Source of the DNA: Salinivirgaceae bacterium
GTDB taxonomy: Bacteria; Bacteroidota; Bacteroidia; Bacteroidales; SZUA-534
DNA length: 53,041 nt
NCBI GenBank assembly: GCA_017557785.1
Contig: JAFYYA010000132.1
Span: 1 to 53,041 of the forward strand
Direction: 5' to 3'
Of this stretch, positions 1-8,434 are shown piece after piece; the first letter of the stretch is position 1, and each line of letters opens with the position of its first letter. Position numbers and translations under genes: made by a program. The notes below the pieces were generated by a model. It had not been told where the DNA came from and did no database searches. It was given only the letters and a program-made list of their open reading frames with translations.

Positions 1-678
1 TATCTCGATATCGTCGTCGATTGACGGGGTGACAAAAACCGATGAGAACGAAGTCTGCCGCTTGCCTTGCGCGTTGAATGGCGATATGCGGACCAAACGG
101 TGCACACCGTTCTCGCTCTTCAGGTAGCCGTAAGCGTAGTCGCCCTCGAACTCAAGCGTAACGGTTTTCACGCCAGCCTCATCTCCAGGCAGAAAGTTCT
201 GCTCGCGCACCTTGTAGCCGTTCTTCTCGCCCCAGCGGATATACATTCGCATCAGCATTTCGGTCCAGTCCTGACTTTCGGTGCCGCCCGCGCCCGCGTT
301 CAGTTTCACAATGGCGCTCATCTTGTCCTCCTCACGGCGCAGCATATTGCGTGATTCGGCCGACTCAACTTTCTCAAGCGCCGCCGTGTATTGCGCGTCC
401 ACTTCCTCCTCCGTGCTCTCGCCGAGTGCAAAGAAATCCATCAGCACCACAAGGTCGTCAACTGCCGATTTGGCGTCGTTGTAGCAGGCAATCCAACTCT
501 TGATGCCGTTGATTTTTTTCAGTTGCGCCTCCGCCTTTTTGGGGTCGTCCCAGAAATCGGGGGCCTGACTTTTCTGCTGCTCCTCGTCAAGTTCAACAAG
601 ACGGCTGTCGATGTCGAGATGCTTGCGCAGCGCCTCAACACGGCTCACAAGGTCTTTTTGTTGTTCGGGTAGTACCAT
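1..678 (-). CDS. prfB: Peptide chain release factor 2, N-terminal part (cut by window edge)
   Basis: RF2 recognises UGA and UAA stop codons and triggers release of the finished protein. The 226 codons present match the N-terminal helical domain and the start of the core domain; diagnostic segments are APDFWDDPKKAE, GAGGTESQDWTEMLMRMY and ENGVHRLVRISPFNAQGKR. The catalytic GGQ loop lies beyond the left edge. Reading starts at the ATG at 676-678. In many bacteria RF2 has an in-frame UGA near codon 25 that needs a +1 frameshift; here the equivalent codons read CAT CTC GAC with no UGA, so the gene reads straight through. It follows rodA on the same strand after about 130 bp that contain a palindromic repeat. 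Identity is secure. Confidence 0.95.
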   Translation of the reverse strand, partial: MVLPEQQKDLVSRVEALRKHLDIDSRLVELDEEQQKSQAPDFWDDPKKAEAQLKKINGIKSWIACYNDAKSAVDDLVVLMDFFALGESTEEEVDAQYTAALEKVESAESRNMLRREEDKMSAIVKLNAGAGGTESQDWTEMLMRMYIRWGEKNGYKVREQNFLPGDEAGVKTVTLEFEGDYAYGYLKSENGVHRLVRISPFNAQGKRQTSFSSVFVTPSIDDDIEI

Positions 679-739
679 TATATTTTTGATTTATTGATTA
701 ACTGATTAATTGAAAACGATGACGATAACTAAATACTAA

Positions 740-759
740 CGCAAGTATTGCGTCCCTAC
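740..759 (-). repeat. Type A palindromic repeat copy (prfB-rodA gap)
   Basis: On the minus strand this reads GTAGGGACGCAATACTTGCG. It is the same word that recurs at 35901, 40878, 49895 and 49941, with a GACGCAA/TTGCG(TC) stem. This copy lacks the final TCC. It sits between rodA and prfB and could fold in the transcript. Confidence 0.7.
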
Positions 760-810
760 TTATGCCATCTTTACTCATTACTCTTTACACTTTACTCAAA
801 CGCCTGAATA

Positions 811-2235
811 TCACGTAATCAACTCCATCCTATTGCAATCCAACTTCAAGAATATGAACAGCAGCATTGTGAAGCCCCACAGCGACGAGCCGCCATAACT
901 GAAGAACGGCAGCGGAATGCCGATTACGGGCGCAATGCCGATGGTCATACCAACGTTGACGGCAATGTGGAAAAAGAATATCGACGCCACACAATAGCCG
1001 TAGATTCGGCTGAACTTCGATTTTTGGCGTTCGGCCAGCACCAAGAGCCGTATCAGCAACGTCAGGAAGAGCAGCAGCACGGTGGTGGTGCCCACAAAGC
1101 CCCATTCCTCGCCAATGGTGCAGAAGATGAAGTCAGTACTCTGTTCGGGCACGAATTTGAATTTGGTCTGCGTGCCTTGCAGATAGCCTTTTCCGGCAAA
1201 TCCGCCCGAGCCGATGGCAATCATCGACTGATTGACATTATAACCGGCACCCTGCAAATCGACCTCAATACCAAGCAGATGGTTGATACGGGCGCGTTGG
1301 TGCGGTGCCAGGGCGTTGTCGAACACATATCCAACCGAAAAAGCAAACCCGATTGACGCCACAGCAATACCAATGACGGCGGCAATCTTTCCAAGTTTGT
1401 GCCAATAGGTGTAAACCAGGAAATAAGGTATCGACAGCCCGAAACCGATAACCATTGGCACATATTTCGGCCACGACGGGAAGAAATAGTGGCAGACGCC
1501 AAAGGCTGCGGCGGTGGCCACAACTACCGTCAGCACGGCCACGCCCAACTCTTTCGGCTTGTCGCGAAGCACATAGAACGCCACAAACGCCAGCACTTCC
1601 ACAACCACAATAATGACGTGCATCTCGTAGAGCAGCGACAGGATGAACAAAAGCACCATCAGCAGCCCCAAAATGAAGATGATGGGCTTCATACCCTCGC
1701 GGAAATATGCAATCATCAGCGCGGCGAAAACCAGAGCCGAGCCGGTATCGTTCTGAAGCAGAATGAACGCCGACGGCATAAAGCAGATAACGCCCACCAT
1801 CAGCATCGATTTAAAGCCGTCGGGCTTGAAGTTGTAGCGCGACATATATTTCGCCAGCGTGAGCGATGCCGCGATTTTGGCGAATTCGGCAGGCTGTACT
1901 TGAATCGGGCCCAGCACAATCCACGATTTGGCGCCGTTCACGGTCGAGCCGAAGAGCAGCACGCCAAGTAGCGTCAGCATTAGCGCACCATAGATGAGTT
2001 CAGCAAAAGTTGAATAGAACTTACTGTCGAGCAGCAGCATAGTGATGGCAATAATCGTGGCCGCGCCAATCCACATCATTTGACGACCGTAACGTGTTGC
2101 AAGGCTGAAACTTATGTTGTCGGCCGAGTACGACGCCGAGTAGATGTTTATCCACCCAAGTGTGACCAGCAGCACGTAGAGAATCACCGTGAACCAGTCC
2201 AAGTTGCGCAATATGCCGTTACCTCTTTGCTCCAT
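811..2235 (-). CDS. rodA: SEDS peptidoglycan glycosyltransferase RodA
   Basis: RodA polymerises glycan strands from lipid II during side-wall growth, working with its partner transpeptidase PBP2 in the Rod complex of the inner membrane. The 474-residue protein is almost wholly hydrophobic segments. SEDS landmarks are visible: QPAEFAK (114-120), QNDTGSA (161-167), NQSMIAIGSGG (335-345) and PEQSTDFIF (363-371), whose Asp368 corresponds to the essential Asp of the family. The central part (about 190-300) is longer than in E. coli RodA (about 370 residues) and adds extra membrane segments. The ATG at 2233-2235 overlaps the end of mrdA by 17 bp, so the two are probably translationally coupled. Confidence 0.95.
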   Translation of the reverse strand: MEQRGNGILRNLDWFTVILYVLLVTLGWINIYSASYSADNISFSLATRYGRQMMWIGAATIIAITMLLLDSKFYSTFAELIYGALMLTLLGVLLFGSTVNGAKSWIVLGPIQVQPAEFAKIAASLTLAKYMSRYNFKPDGFKSMLMVGVICFMPSAFILLQNDTGSALVFAALMIAYFREGMKPIIFILGLLMVLLFILSLLYEMHVIIVVVEVLAFVAFYVLRDKPKELGVAVLTVVVATAAAFGVCHYFFPSWPKYVPMVIGFGLSIPYFLVYTYWHKLGKIAAVIGIAVASIGFAFSVGYVFDNALAPHQRARINHLLGIEVDLQGAGYNVNQSMIAIGSGGFAGKGYLQGTQTKFKFVPEQSTDFIFCTIGEEWGFVGTTTVLLLFLTLLIRLLVLAERQKSKFSRIYGYCVASIFFFHIAVNVGMTIGIAPVIGIPLPFFSYGGSSLWGFTMLLFIFLKLDCNRMELIT

Positions 2236-4054
2236 TGATTAAGTCCATTTGTAACATTCTTTGTTCGAGCCACGGCCGCGTTATTGTGCCGGTCAGGTAT
2301 CGCTCAATCATCAGACTAGCGATTGGCGCGGCGTACGATGCACCGAACCCGGCGTTCTCAACATACACGGCGATGGCTATTTGGGGATTTTCGCGCGGGG
2401 CGAAGGCCATAAAAATCGAGTGGTCCTTGCCGTGCGGGTTTTCGGCCGTTCCGGTCTTTCCGCACACGTCAATATTTTTGATGGCGGCAATACCCGCCGT
2501 GCCGCCTGTCGGTGAGTTCACCGCGCGGTACATTCCCTCGATAATCATCGGGAAATAGGTTGTATCGATGTCAGTATAATGCGGTTCGCGGAACTTTTCA
2601 AGAACGCTGTTGTCGCCTTCGCGGATTTCCTTCACAATGTGCGGTGTAAAATAGTGGCCGCGGTTGGCTATGGTCGAAGCCAGATTGGCCATCTGCACCG
2701 GCGTGAGCAGCAACTCGCCCTGTCCGATAGAGTTCGACACAATGTAGAGCGATTTCAAACGCCCCTTGCCGTAAACACGGTTGTAGAAACTCAATGTCGG
2801 AACGTAGCCGCTCACCTCATAAGGCAAATCGACGCCCAACTTCGAGCCGAAGCCAAACGATGTGGCGTGGCTGCGCCAGACGTTGAAAGCACTGTCGATG
2901 TTCGTGTATTTGGGGTTGTCGAGCAGTGCGCGGTATTCGGCTGCAAAAAATGCGTTGCACGAGTGTTGCAGAGCCGAAACCACGTTCAGCGGCGACTCGT
3001 GGCCGTGGCATCCCATATGGAAACGCCCTACAGTGTAGCCGTAGTGGCAAGGATAGTAAGTATATAATCCGTTGATGATGCCCTCCTGAAGACCGATGAG
3101 CGCGTTCACTGTCTTGAATGTCGAGCCGGGCGGATATCGCGCCTGCAGCGGACGGCAGAAAAGCGGATTGAGCGAGTCGGCGCGCAACTGCTTGTAGTTG
3201 GCCGAGCGCTCGCGCCCTACCAAAAGCCCCGGGTCGTATGTCGGTGCAGATACAATGGACAGAATCTCGCCCGTCGACGGCTCGATGGCCACAATTGAGC
3301 CTATCTTGTTTTGCATCAGACGCTCGCCGTACTCTTGCAGATTGGCGTCGAGTGTCAGCGTCAGGTCGTTGCCGTTTTGAGCCAGAGTGTCGTAGATGCC
3401 GTTTTTGTATTGTCCCTTGATGCGGTTGTGCACGTCCACCATAAAAATCTCGACACCCTTCTTGCCGCGCAGTTGTTCCTCATACATTCTTTCCACGCCG
3501 CTGATGCCGATGTAGTCGCCCGACTTGTAGTAACTGTCGTTCTGCGCCGTCTTGTCGTCAACCTCGCCCACATAGCCGAACGTGTGCGCGGCAATGTTGT
3601 GCGGATAGATGCGCAGGCTTCGCGTTTGGGCGTAGAAGCCCTTGAATTGGTACAGATTCTCTTGGAAAGCGCCGTATTGCTCGGCCGAAATCTGCTCAAG
3701 AAAAACCGACGATTTATAGTAAGAGTAGCGTTTCGCTTTGCGCAGACGCTTGTCAACCTGCTCTTTGTCGATGCCCAGAAGTTGGCAGAACAGCGCCGTG
3801 TCGAACTCGTGAAGTTGGTTCGGCGTCACCATCAGGTCGTAGGCCGCTTGATTGTGCACCAGCAGCACGCCGTTGCGGTCATACATCAGTCCGCGGGCGG
3901 GATACTGCGTCACGTAGCGTAGCACGTTGTTCGACGCCGACATCTTATACGATTGGTCAACCACCTGAAGGAAGAACAATCGGCCTATGTAGATGAGAAT
4001 GATTAAAGCAAACAAACCACCTACCACGAAACATCGCTGACGGAACGGGTTCAT
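2219..4054 (-). CDS. mrdA: Penicillin-binding protein 2 (class B transpeptidase)
   Basis: This is the DD-transpeptidase that cross-links peptidoglycan for cell elongation, anchored in the inner membrane and paired with RodA. One N-terminal membrane helix (about 8-30) precedes a PBP dimer domain (about 45-220) and the transpeptidase domain. The three active-site motifs are present: S311-T-F-K314, S366-C-N368 and K533-T-G535. Between the first two lies a Cys/His-rich stretch (PCHYGY about 335-340, MGCHGH about 347-352); E. coli PBP2 has a structural zinc site in this area, so a metal site is possible but unproven. The start overlaps the mreD stop (ATGA arrangement), and the 611 residues are normal for the family. 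Confidence 0.95.
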   Translation of the reverse strand: MNPFRQRCFVVGGLFALIILIYIGRLFFLQVVDQSYKMSASNNVLRYVTQYPARGLMYDRNGVLLVHNQAAYDLMVTPNQLHEFDTALFCQLLGIDKEQVDKRLRKAKRYSYYKSSVFLEQISAEQYGAFQENLYQFKGFYAQTRSLRIYPHNIAAHTFGYVGEVDDKTAQNDSYYKSGDYIGISGVERMYEEQLRGKKGVEIFMVDVHNRIKGQYKNGIYDTLAQNGNDLTLTLDANLQEYGERLMQNKIGSIVAIEPSTGEILSIVSAPTYDPGLLVGRERSANYKQLRADSLNPLFCRPLQARYPPGSTFKTVNALIGLQEGIINGLYTYYPCHYGYTVGRFHMGCHGHESPLNVVSALQHSCNAFFAAEYRALLDNPKYTNIDSAFNVWRSHATSFGFGSKLGVDLPYEVSGYVPTLSFYNRVYGKGRLKSLYIVSNSIGQGELLLTPVQMANLASTIANRGHYFTPHIVKEIREGDNSVLEKFREPHYTDIDTTYFPMIIEGMYRAVNSPTGGTAGIAAIKNIDVCGKTGTAENPHGKDHSIFMAFAPRENPQIAIAVYVENAGFGASYAAPIASLMIERYLTGTITRPWLEQRMLQMDLINGAKR

Positions 4055-4563
4055 TTGTTGCTACGTGTGAACAGAAATTGACTCAAAATGATAAGCAGCA
4101 TTGTGAAGACGATGCTCAACAGAGCGCGCCAAAGAATCAGGTGCAGACTGCTGAATTTGAACGCCTCAACCACAAACAGGAAAACGTGATGGACGAGCAC
4201 CACCGTCAGGCTGTATTTCACAAACCAGCCCGCGCCAAAAATGCGGATGTTGGGGGTGTCGGTCGGCTCAACAGTCTCGCGCGGCATCAGCGAGCCGAGC
4301 AGATATGGGCGCAGGAAACCAGCGAACACCGTCGCCGACGTGTGAATGCCAGGCGAGTTGCAGAACATATCAACGCTCAAGCCTAGCGCGAACGACAGCA
4401 CGAGCGTCAGCCAGCCAGGCGTGCCGAACGGCAGCATAATCACAAACAGAATGTAGAGATAGGGGTTGATGAAGCCGCCCAGTTGAACCTGATTCAGCAC
4501 GCCCACCTGAAGCAGCACCAGCACCACAAAACGGATAATATTTCGTATCAGCACGTTATTCAT
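4051..4563 (-). CDS. mreD: Rod shape-determining membrane protein MreD
   Basis: MreD is a small integral membrane protein of the elongasome, working with MreB, MreC, RodA and PBP2. The 170 residues form about five hydrophobic segments with the family-typical LPFGTPGWLTLVLSFALG and short helices around it. Sequence conservation in MreD is weak, so the call rests equally on position, exactly between mreC and mrdA. Its ATG overlaps the mreC stop by 8 bp and its own stop overlaps the mrdA ATG by 4 bp, so the three are likely co-translated. Confidence 0.9.
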   Translation of the reverse strand: MNNVLIRNIIRFVVLVLLQVGVLNQVQLGGFINPYLYILFVIMLPFGTPGWLTLVLSFALGLSVDMFCNSPGIHTSATVFAGFLRPYLLGSLMPRETVEPTDTPNIRIFGAGWFVKYSLTVVLVHHVFLFVVEAFKFSSLHLILWRALLSIVFTMLLIILSQFLFTRSNK

Positions 4564-5386
4564 TTTCCGACATTTCCTGTAGTTCCAACTGTTCCTTTTT
4601 CAGCAGATTGCGCACCACCTGCACGTTCGACAGCCGCTTGAAATCGACCGATAGCCGCACACTTGCCGACATAAAGCCGTTCACGCCGTGCGCCGTCACC
4701 GATTCAACGTTTCCAATCATCACCCCTTTCGGGAAAATGGTTGAGTAGCCGCTTGTTATCACCACATCGCCCTTGCGCACCGTGATGTGCCCAGGCAGGT
4801 CCTCAAGGTTGGCAATGCGGTAGTCGCCGCCTTCCCAGCCCAGCGAGCCGAAGTAGCCGCTCTTCTCGAGCATTGCGCTGATTTTCAGGTTTTGGTTCAG
4901 CAGGCTGATGACCGACGAGAAATTGGGCGACACAGCCTTGACAACGCCCACCGCGCCCATTGCCGACACCACCGCCATTCCAGGCTCTACGCCGTGCTTG
5001 CTGCCAATGTCGAGCGTCAGAAAGTTGTTGGCGCTCTTCACCGAGTTGCTGATGACGCGGCACGGCAAATATTCATACTGCTGTGTATAAACCGAGTCGA
5101 AAGCCGTCTGCGCGGCCAGCGTGTCGATTTTCGAACTTTCGGGCATCATTGTGCGCAACCGCGCCAGTTCGTTGTTCAGTTCCTGATTGCGTTGGTTCAG
5201 GCTCAAGTAGTTGTTCACCGATGAGAAGACCGTGTTCACACGCCCCGCCACAGCCGCCGACGAGTTGATGAAACTCGTGTGCTGGTAACTGTTGTAACGC
5301 ACAACCATCACAAACGACACACTCTCAAGCAATATGAAGAGCAGCACGTAATGGTTTCGCAATATGAACAGAATCAGGTTTTTCAT
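4556..5386 (-). CDS. mreC: Rod shape-determining protein MreC
   Basis: MreC is a bitopic inner-membrane protein whose periplasmic part forms filaments and activates PBP2/RodA. The sequence has a short cytoplasmic start, one membrane helix (about 8-27), a coiled-coil stretch with LNQRNQELNNELARL (about 63-77), and the beta-rich MreC core containing LDIGSKHGVEPGMAVVSA and GDVVITSGYSTIFPKGVMIG. At 276 residues it is of usual length. It starts about 110 bp downstream of mreB, and a hairpin that looks like an intrinsic terminator lies in that gap, so mreC may be less expressed than mreB or have its own promoter. Confidence 0.94.
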   Translation of the reverse strand: MKNLILFILRNHYVLLFILLESVSFVMVVRYNSYQHTSFINSSAAVAGRVNTVFSSVNNYLSLNQRNQELNNELARLRTMMPESSKIDTLAAQTAFDSVYTQQYEYLPCRVISNSVKSANNFLTLDIGSKHGVEPGMAVVSAMGAVGVVKAVSPNFSSVISLLNQNLKISAMLEKSGYFGSLGWEGGDYRIANLEDLPGHITVRKGDVVITSGYSTIFPKGVMIGNVESVTAHGVNGFMSASVRLSVDFKRLSNVQVVRNLLKKEQLELQEMSENE

Positions 5387-5405
5387 TCTTTTTGTCGTTA
5401 GACGT

Positions 5406-5447
5406 CAGACAACAGACATCAGTCTTTAGTCCTTTGTCTGTGGTCTG
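5406..5447. repeat. 12-bp inverted repeat in mreB-mreC gap
   Basis: Arms CAGACAACAGAC (5406-5417) and GTCTGTGGTCTG (5436-5447) pair with one mismatch around an 18-nt loop. The repeat lies between the probable mreB terminator and the mreC start. It has no T-run, so it is not itself a convincing terminator; role unknown. Confidence 0.55.
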
Positions 5448-5453
5448 TAATCC

Positions 5454-5491
5454 AAAAAGATTGTGCCCGTCAGAGTCCGACAGGCACAATC
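5454..5491 (-). terminator. Probable intrinsic terminator after mreB
   Basis: On the minus strand, arms GATTGTGCCTGTC (5491-5479) and GACGGGCACAATC (5471-5459) pair over 13 positions with one G-T wobble around a 7-nt loop, followed by TTTTT (5458-5454). It lies 6 bp after the mreB stop codon and separates mreB from mreC-mreD-mrdA-rodA. Confidence 0.75.
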
Positions 5492-5496
5492 GCTAA

Positions 5497-6522
5497 TTAT
5501 TTAATCAAGAATTTGAATCGGTGCGAGTTTTTCAGCGCGATGCCTGTGCCGCGTGCCACGCAGTGCAGCGGGTCTTCGGCAACGTGGAACGGAATCTTCG
5601 TCTTTTCAGTCAGACGCTTGTCGAGTCCGCGCAGCAGAGCGCCGCCACCAGCAAGGAAGATGCCCTTGCGGTAGATGTCGGCGTACAACTCGGGCGGTGT
5701 GTGCTCGAGTGTTGCCAGAATGGCCGTCTCAATCTTGCTGATAGAGCGGTCAAGGCAGTGTGCGATTTCCTGATAAGAGATTGGAATCTCAATCGGCAGA
5801 GCCGTCATTTGGTGCGGTCCGCGAACCAGATAGTCTGCGGGCGGCTCGTCCAAGTCGGGCAGCGCCGAACCAACCTTGATTTTGATGTCCTCGGCCGTGC
5901 GCTCACCAATCTTAATATTGTGCTGATGGCGCATATACTCGCGGATGTCTTCCGTGAACTCATCGCCAGCAATGCGAATTGACTCGTTCGACACAATGCC
6001 GCCCAACGAGATGACGGCAATCTCTGTGGTACCACCGCCAATGTCGACAACCATATGACCTTCAGGTGCCTCAACATCCACGCCCATACCAAGCGCGGCG
6101 GCCATCGGCTCGTAAATCATCAGCACCTCGCGGCCACCAGCGTGTTCCGACGAGTCGCGCACGGCACGCAACTCAACCTCGGTTGAGCCCGACGGCACGC
6201 AGATGACGATTTTCAGAGCAGGCGAGAAAAGTTGTGTCTTCTTCTCGTTCACCATTTTGATAAGGCCGCGAATCATCTTTTCAGCAGCGTCGAAGTCGGC
6301 AATCACACCATCGCGCAGCGGGCGGATGGTCTTGATGTTCTCGTGCGTCTTGCCGTGCATCATTCGTGCCTTTTCGCCAATGGCAATCACCTTTTGTGTG
6401 TTGTTGTCAACGGCTACAATCGAAGGCTCGTCAACCACAATCTTGTCGTTATGGATGATTATGGAATTGGCTGTGCCAAGGTCGATTGCAAGTTCTTGTG
6501 TTAAAAACGAAAACAATCCCAT
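5497..6522 (-). CDS. mreB: Actin-like rod shape-determining protein MreB
   Basis: MreB polymerises on the inner face of the membrane with ATP and directs side-wall synthesis. Actin-fold nucleotide motifs are clear: phosphate-1 loop DLGTANS (14-20), phosphate-2 loop DIGGGTTEIAV (160-170) and the adenosine motif AGGGALLRGL (291-300). The N-terminus MGLFSFLTQE is hydrophobic, as expected for the membrane contact. The 341 residues are normal. It follows purH by 15 bp on the same strand, and a strong hairpin with a T-run follows its stop codon. Confidence 0.98.
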   Translation of the reverse strand: MGLFSFLTQELAIDLGTANSIIIHNDKIVVDEPSIVAVDNNTQKVIAIGEKARMMHGKTHENIKTIRPLRDGVIADFDAAEKMIRGLIKMVNEKKTQLFSPALKIVICVPSGSTEVELRAVRDSSEHAGGREVLMIYEPMAAALGMGVDVEAPEGHMVVDIGGGTTEIAVISLGGIVSNESIRIAGDEFTEDIREYMRHQHNIKIGERTAEDIKIKVGSALPDLDEPPADYLVRGPHQMTALPIEIPISYQEIAHCLDRSISKIETAILATLEHTPPELYADIYRKGIFLAGGGALLRGLDKRLTEKTKIPFHVAEDPLHCVARGTGIALKNSHRFKFLIK

Positions 6523-6537
6523 TGTTCTATCTATTTT

Positions 6538-8121
6538 CTAGTGTTTAAAATGTCTGATTCCTGTGAACACCATTGCGATGCCGTATTTGTTGCAGGCCTC
6601 GATGACCTCGGGGTCGTGGATGCTGCCGCCAGGTGTTACAATGTACTTGATGCCGAACTCGTTGCAGGCCTCAACGCTGTCGCTGAACGGGAAGAACGCG
6701 TCAGAGATGAGCACGCTTTCGCCGATTGAGCAGCCTTGTTTCAGGTTGAAGCGCGGCACGGTCAGGCGTTGCAGACTGTCGATGCGGTTTGGTTGGCCCA
6801 TTCCCGCGCCTGTCAGCCAGTACGAACCGTCGGCGGCTTGCGAAACAAGCGCCATTGAGTTGCTCTTCAAGTATTTGCAGGCCTGTGTGCCGAATTTTGC
6901 AAGGTCAATCTGCTTGTCGGTGAACTTGCAGTCGGTAACAGGGCGATACTCTTTGTCCATACCCTCGTCCTCGTCCTGAACCAGCAGGCCGCCGTTCACC
7001 GAGCGGTACATTTTCTCGCCAGTGATTGTCGGTTTCACGGGTGTAACCAGCACGCGCAGGTTCTTCTTCTTTGCCAGAACCTCTTTTGCCTCGTCGGTGT
7101 ACGCAGGTGCGATGATAATCTCGATGAACTTGCCAGTGAACCACTCGGCAATCTGCTTGTCAACCTCGCAGGTGAAGCAGACAATGCCGCCGTAGGCGCT
7201 CACAGGGTCGCCCGCCCAAGCCAGTTCAAGGGCTTTCATAGGGCTGTCGGCCACTGCCAGACCGCAGGGGTTAAGGTGCTTAACAACCGCCACGCCAACT
7301 TTGTTCTTGATGTTGTCAACAGCGTTGTAGGCGTCGCTTGCAGCCTTCCAGGCAGCATCAGCGTCGAGCATATTGTTGTATGAAATCTCTTTGCCCTGCA
7401 GACACGGCGAACCGGCCAGCGTGTGCTCGAGATTGGTGTTTTTGAACGGATAGAAAACGGCCTTTTGATGCGGGTTCTCGCCGTAGCGAAGCACCTTTCC
7501 GCCAGTCAGGCTGATTTTTTCCGACTCTTCGTTGTCTTTGTTGAAGTAGTTGAAGATGGCCGAGTCGTAGTGCGACGATGTGTCGAAAGCCTTGCGTGCG
7601 AACTCGCGGCGCTGCTCAAGCGTTGTCTCGGCGCCCTGTTTCTGCAGGATTTCGAGCAACTCGCCGTATTGCTCACGCGAACTTACGATAACCACGTCTT
7701 TGAAATTCTTTGCAGCCGCACGGATGAGCGATATGCCGCCAATGTCAATCTTCTCGATGATGTCGGCTTCAGGCGCGCCGCTTGCCACGGTCTGCTCAAA
7801 TGGGTAAAGGTCGACAATCACCAGGTCGATGTTGTCAATCTCGTACTGCTTCATCTGCTCGTTGTCCTGCGCATTGTCGCGACGGCCCAGAATGCCGCCG
7901 AAAATCTTCGGGTGCAGCGTCTTCACGCGTCCACCCAAAATCGATGGGTAAGTGGTGAGCGACTCAACGGTCTGCACATTCACGCCCAGTTTTTTGATGA
8001 AATCGTAGGTTCCGCCTGTCGAGATGAGATTAACGCCCAGTTTGTCGAGTTCCTTCACAATCGGTTCCAACTGGTCTTTGTAAAAAACCGATATGAGTGC
8101 ATTCTTAATTTTTGTTGCCAT
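6538..8121 (-). CDS. purH: Bifunctional AICAR formyltransferase / IMP cyclohydrolase
   Basis: PurH performs the last two steps of IMP synthesis: formylation of AICAR with 10-formyl-tetrahydrofolate, then ring closure. The N-terminal MGS-like cyclohydrolase domain (1 to about 190) shows STGGT (34-38), GGRVKTLHPKI (63-73) and DLYPFE (104-109). The C-terminal transformylase domain shows RYGENPHQ (212-219) and KHLNPCG (281-287), whose Lys-His are catalytic. I start at the ATG at 8119-8121; an in-frame TTG lies one codon upstream. Co-location with mreB is common in Bacteroidetes. A TAnnTTTG box on the same strand lies about 75 bp upstream. Confidence 0.97.
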   Translation of the reverse strand: MATKIKNALISVFYKDQLEPIVKELDKLGVNLISTGGTYDFIKKLGVNVQTVESLTTYPSILGGRVKTLHPKIFGGILGRRDNAQDNEQMKQYEIDNIDLVIVDLYPFEQTVASGAPEADIIEKIDIGGISLIRAAAKNFKDVVIVSSREQYGELLEILQKQGAETTLEQRREFARKAFDTSSHYDSAIFNYFNKDNEESEKISLTGGKVLRYGENPHQKAVFYPFKNTNLEHTLAGSPCLQGKEISYNNMLDADAAWKAASDAYNAVDNIKNKVGVAVVKHLNPCGLAVADSPMKALELAWAGDPVSAYGGIVCFTCEVDKQIAEWFTGKFIEIIIAPAYTDEAKEVLAKKKNLRVLVTPVKPTITGEKMYRSVNGGLLVQDEDEGMDKEYRPVTDCKFTDKQIDLAKFGTQACKYLKSNSMALVSQAADGSYWLTGAGMGQPNRIDSLQRLTVPRFNLKQGCSIGESVLISDAFFPFSDSVEACNEFGIKYIVTPGGSIHDPEVIEACNKYGIAMVFTGIRHFKH

Positions 8122-8196
8122 CAAAATTTTCTTTTACTAAATATCGTTTTGACTATCAGCGAAATGCGGTCAAATAAAATCCACCACGCCAACGCA

Positions 8197-8225
8197 CAAA
8201 TATATAATTTTTGACTGCTTACAAA
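8197..8225 (-). promoter_or_regulatory. Candidate purH promoter
   Basis: On the minus strand TATATTTG (8204-8197) matches the Bacteroidota -7 box TAnnTTTG. A TTTG (8225-8222) lies 17 bp upstream, slightly closer than the usual 19-21 bp. Confidence 0.45.
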
Positions 8226-8355
8226 AGTAGGTAATACCTTATTTGTAAACAATATTTTAAACACTTTTTCGTGGCCGAAAATCTTATTTTTTATTCATTA
8301 ATAATAGGTCAGCACCATTTATTATAAGTATCGGTTGATTTAAAAATTTTTTGAC

Positions 8356-8368
8356 CTACACGCTGTAG
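8356..8368. promoter_or_regulatory. Palindrome overlapping the -33 region of the rubrerythrin promoter
   Basis: CTACA-CGC-TGTAG is a perfect inverted repeat with 5-bp arms. It ends 15 bp before the -7 box, where a -33 element would sit, and no TTTG is present at that spacing. This suggests a regulator site, perhaps a redox regulator, but the protein cannot be identified from sequence. Confidence 0.4.
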
Positions 8369-8383
8369 ATTCAAAACCAATTA

Positions 8384-8391
8384 TATCTTTG
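8384..8391 (+). promoter_or_regulatory. -7 promoter box of rubrerythrin
   Basis: TATCTTTG matches TAnnTTTG exactly and lies 43 bp before the ATG. No good -33 TTTG is found 19-21 bp upstream. Confidence 0.55.
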
Positions 8392-8434
8392 TATGGATTT
8401 ACGAAAGTGTTAACATTTTATAAATAAATAGATT

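Larger units (their letters stand above)
8122..8434. other. Divergent intergenic region purH / rubrerythrin
   Basis: This AT-rich spacer holds the promoters for both flanking genes (see separate entries) and a small palindrome next to the rubrerythrin promoter. Otherwise I see only poly-A/T tracts and no RNA gene or open frame of note. Confidence 0.6.
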
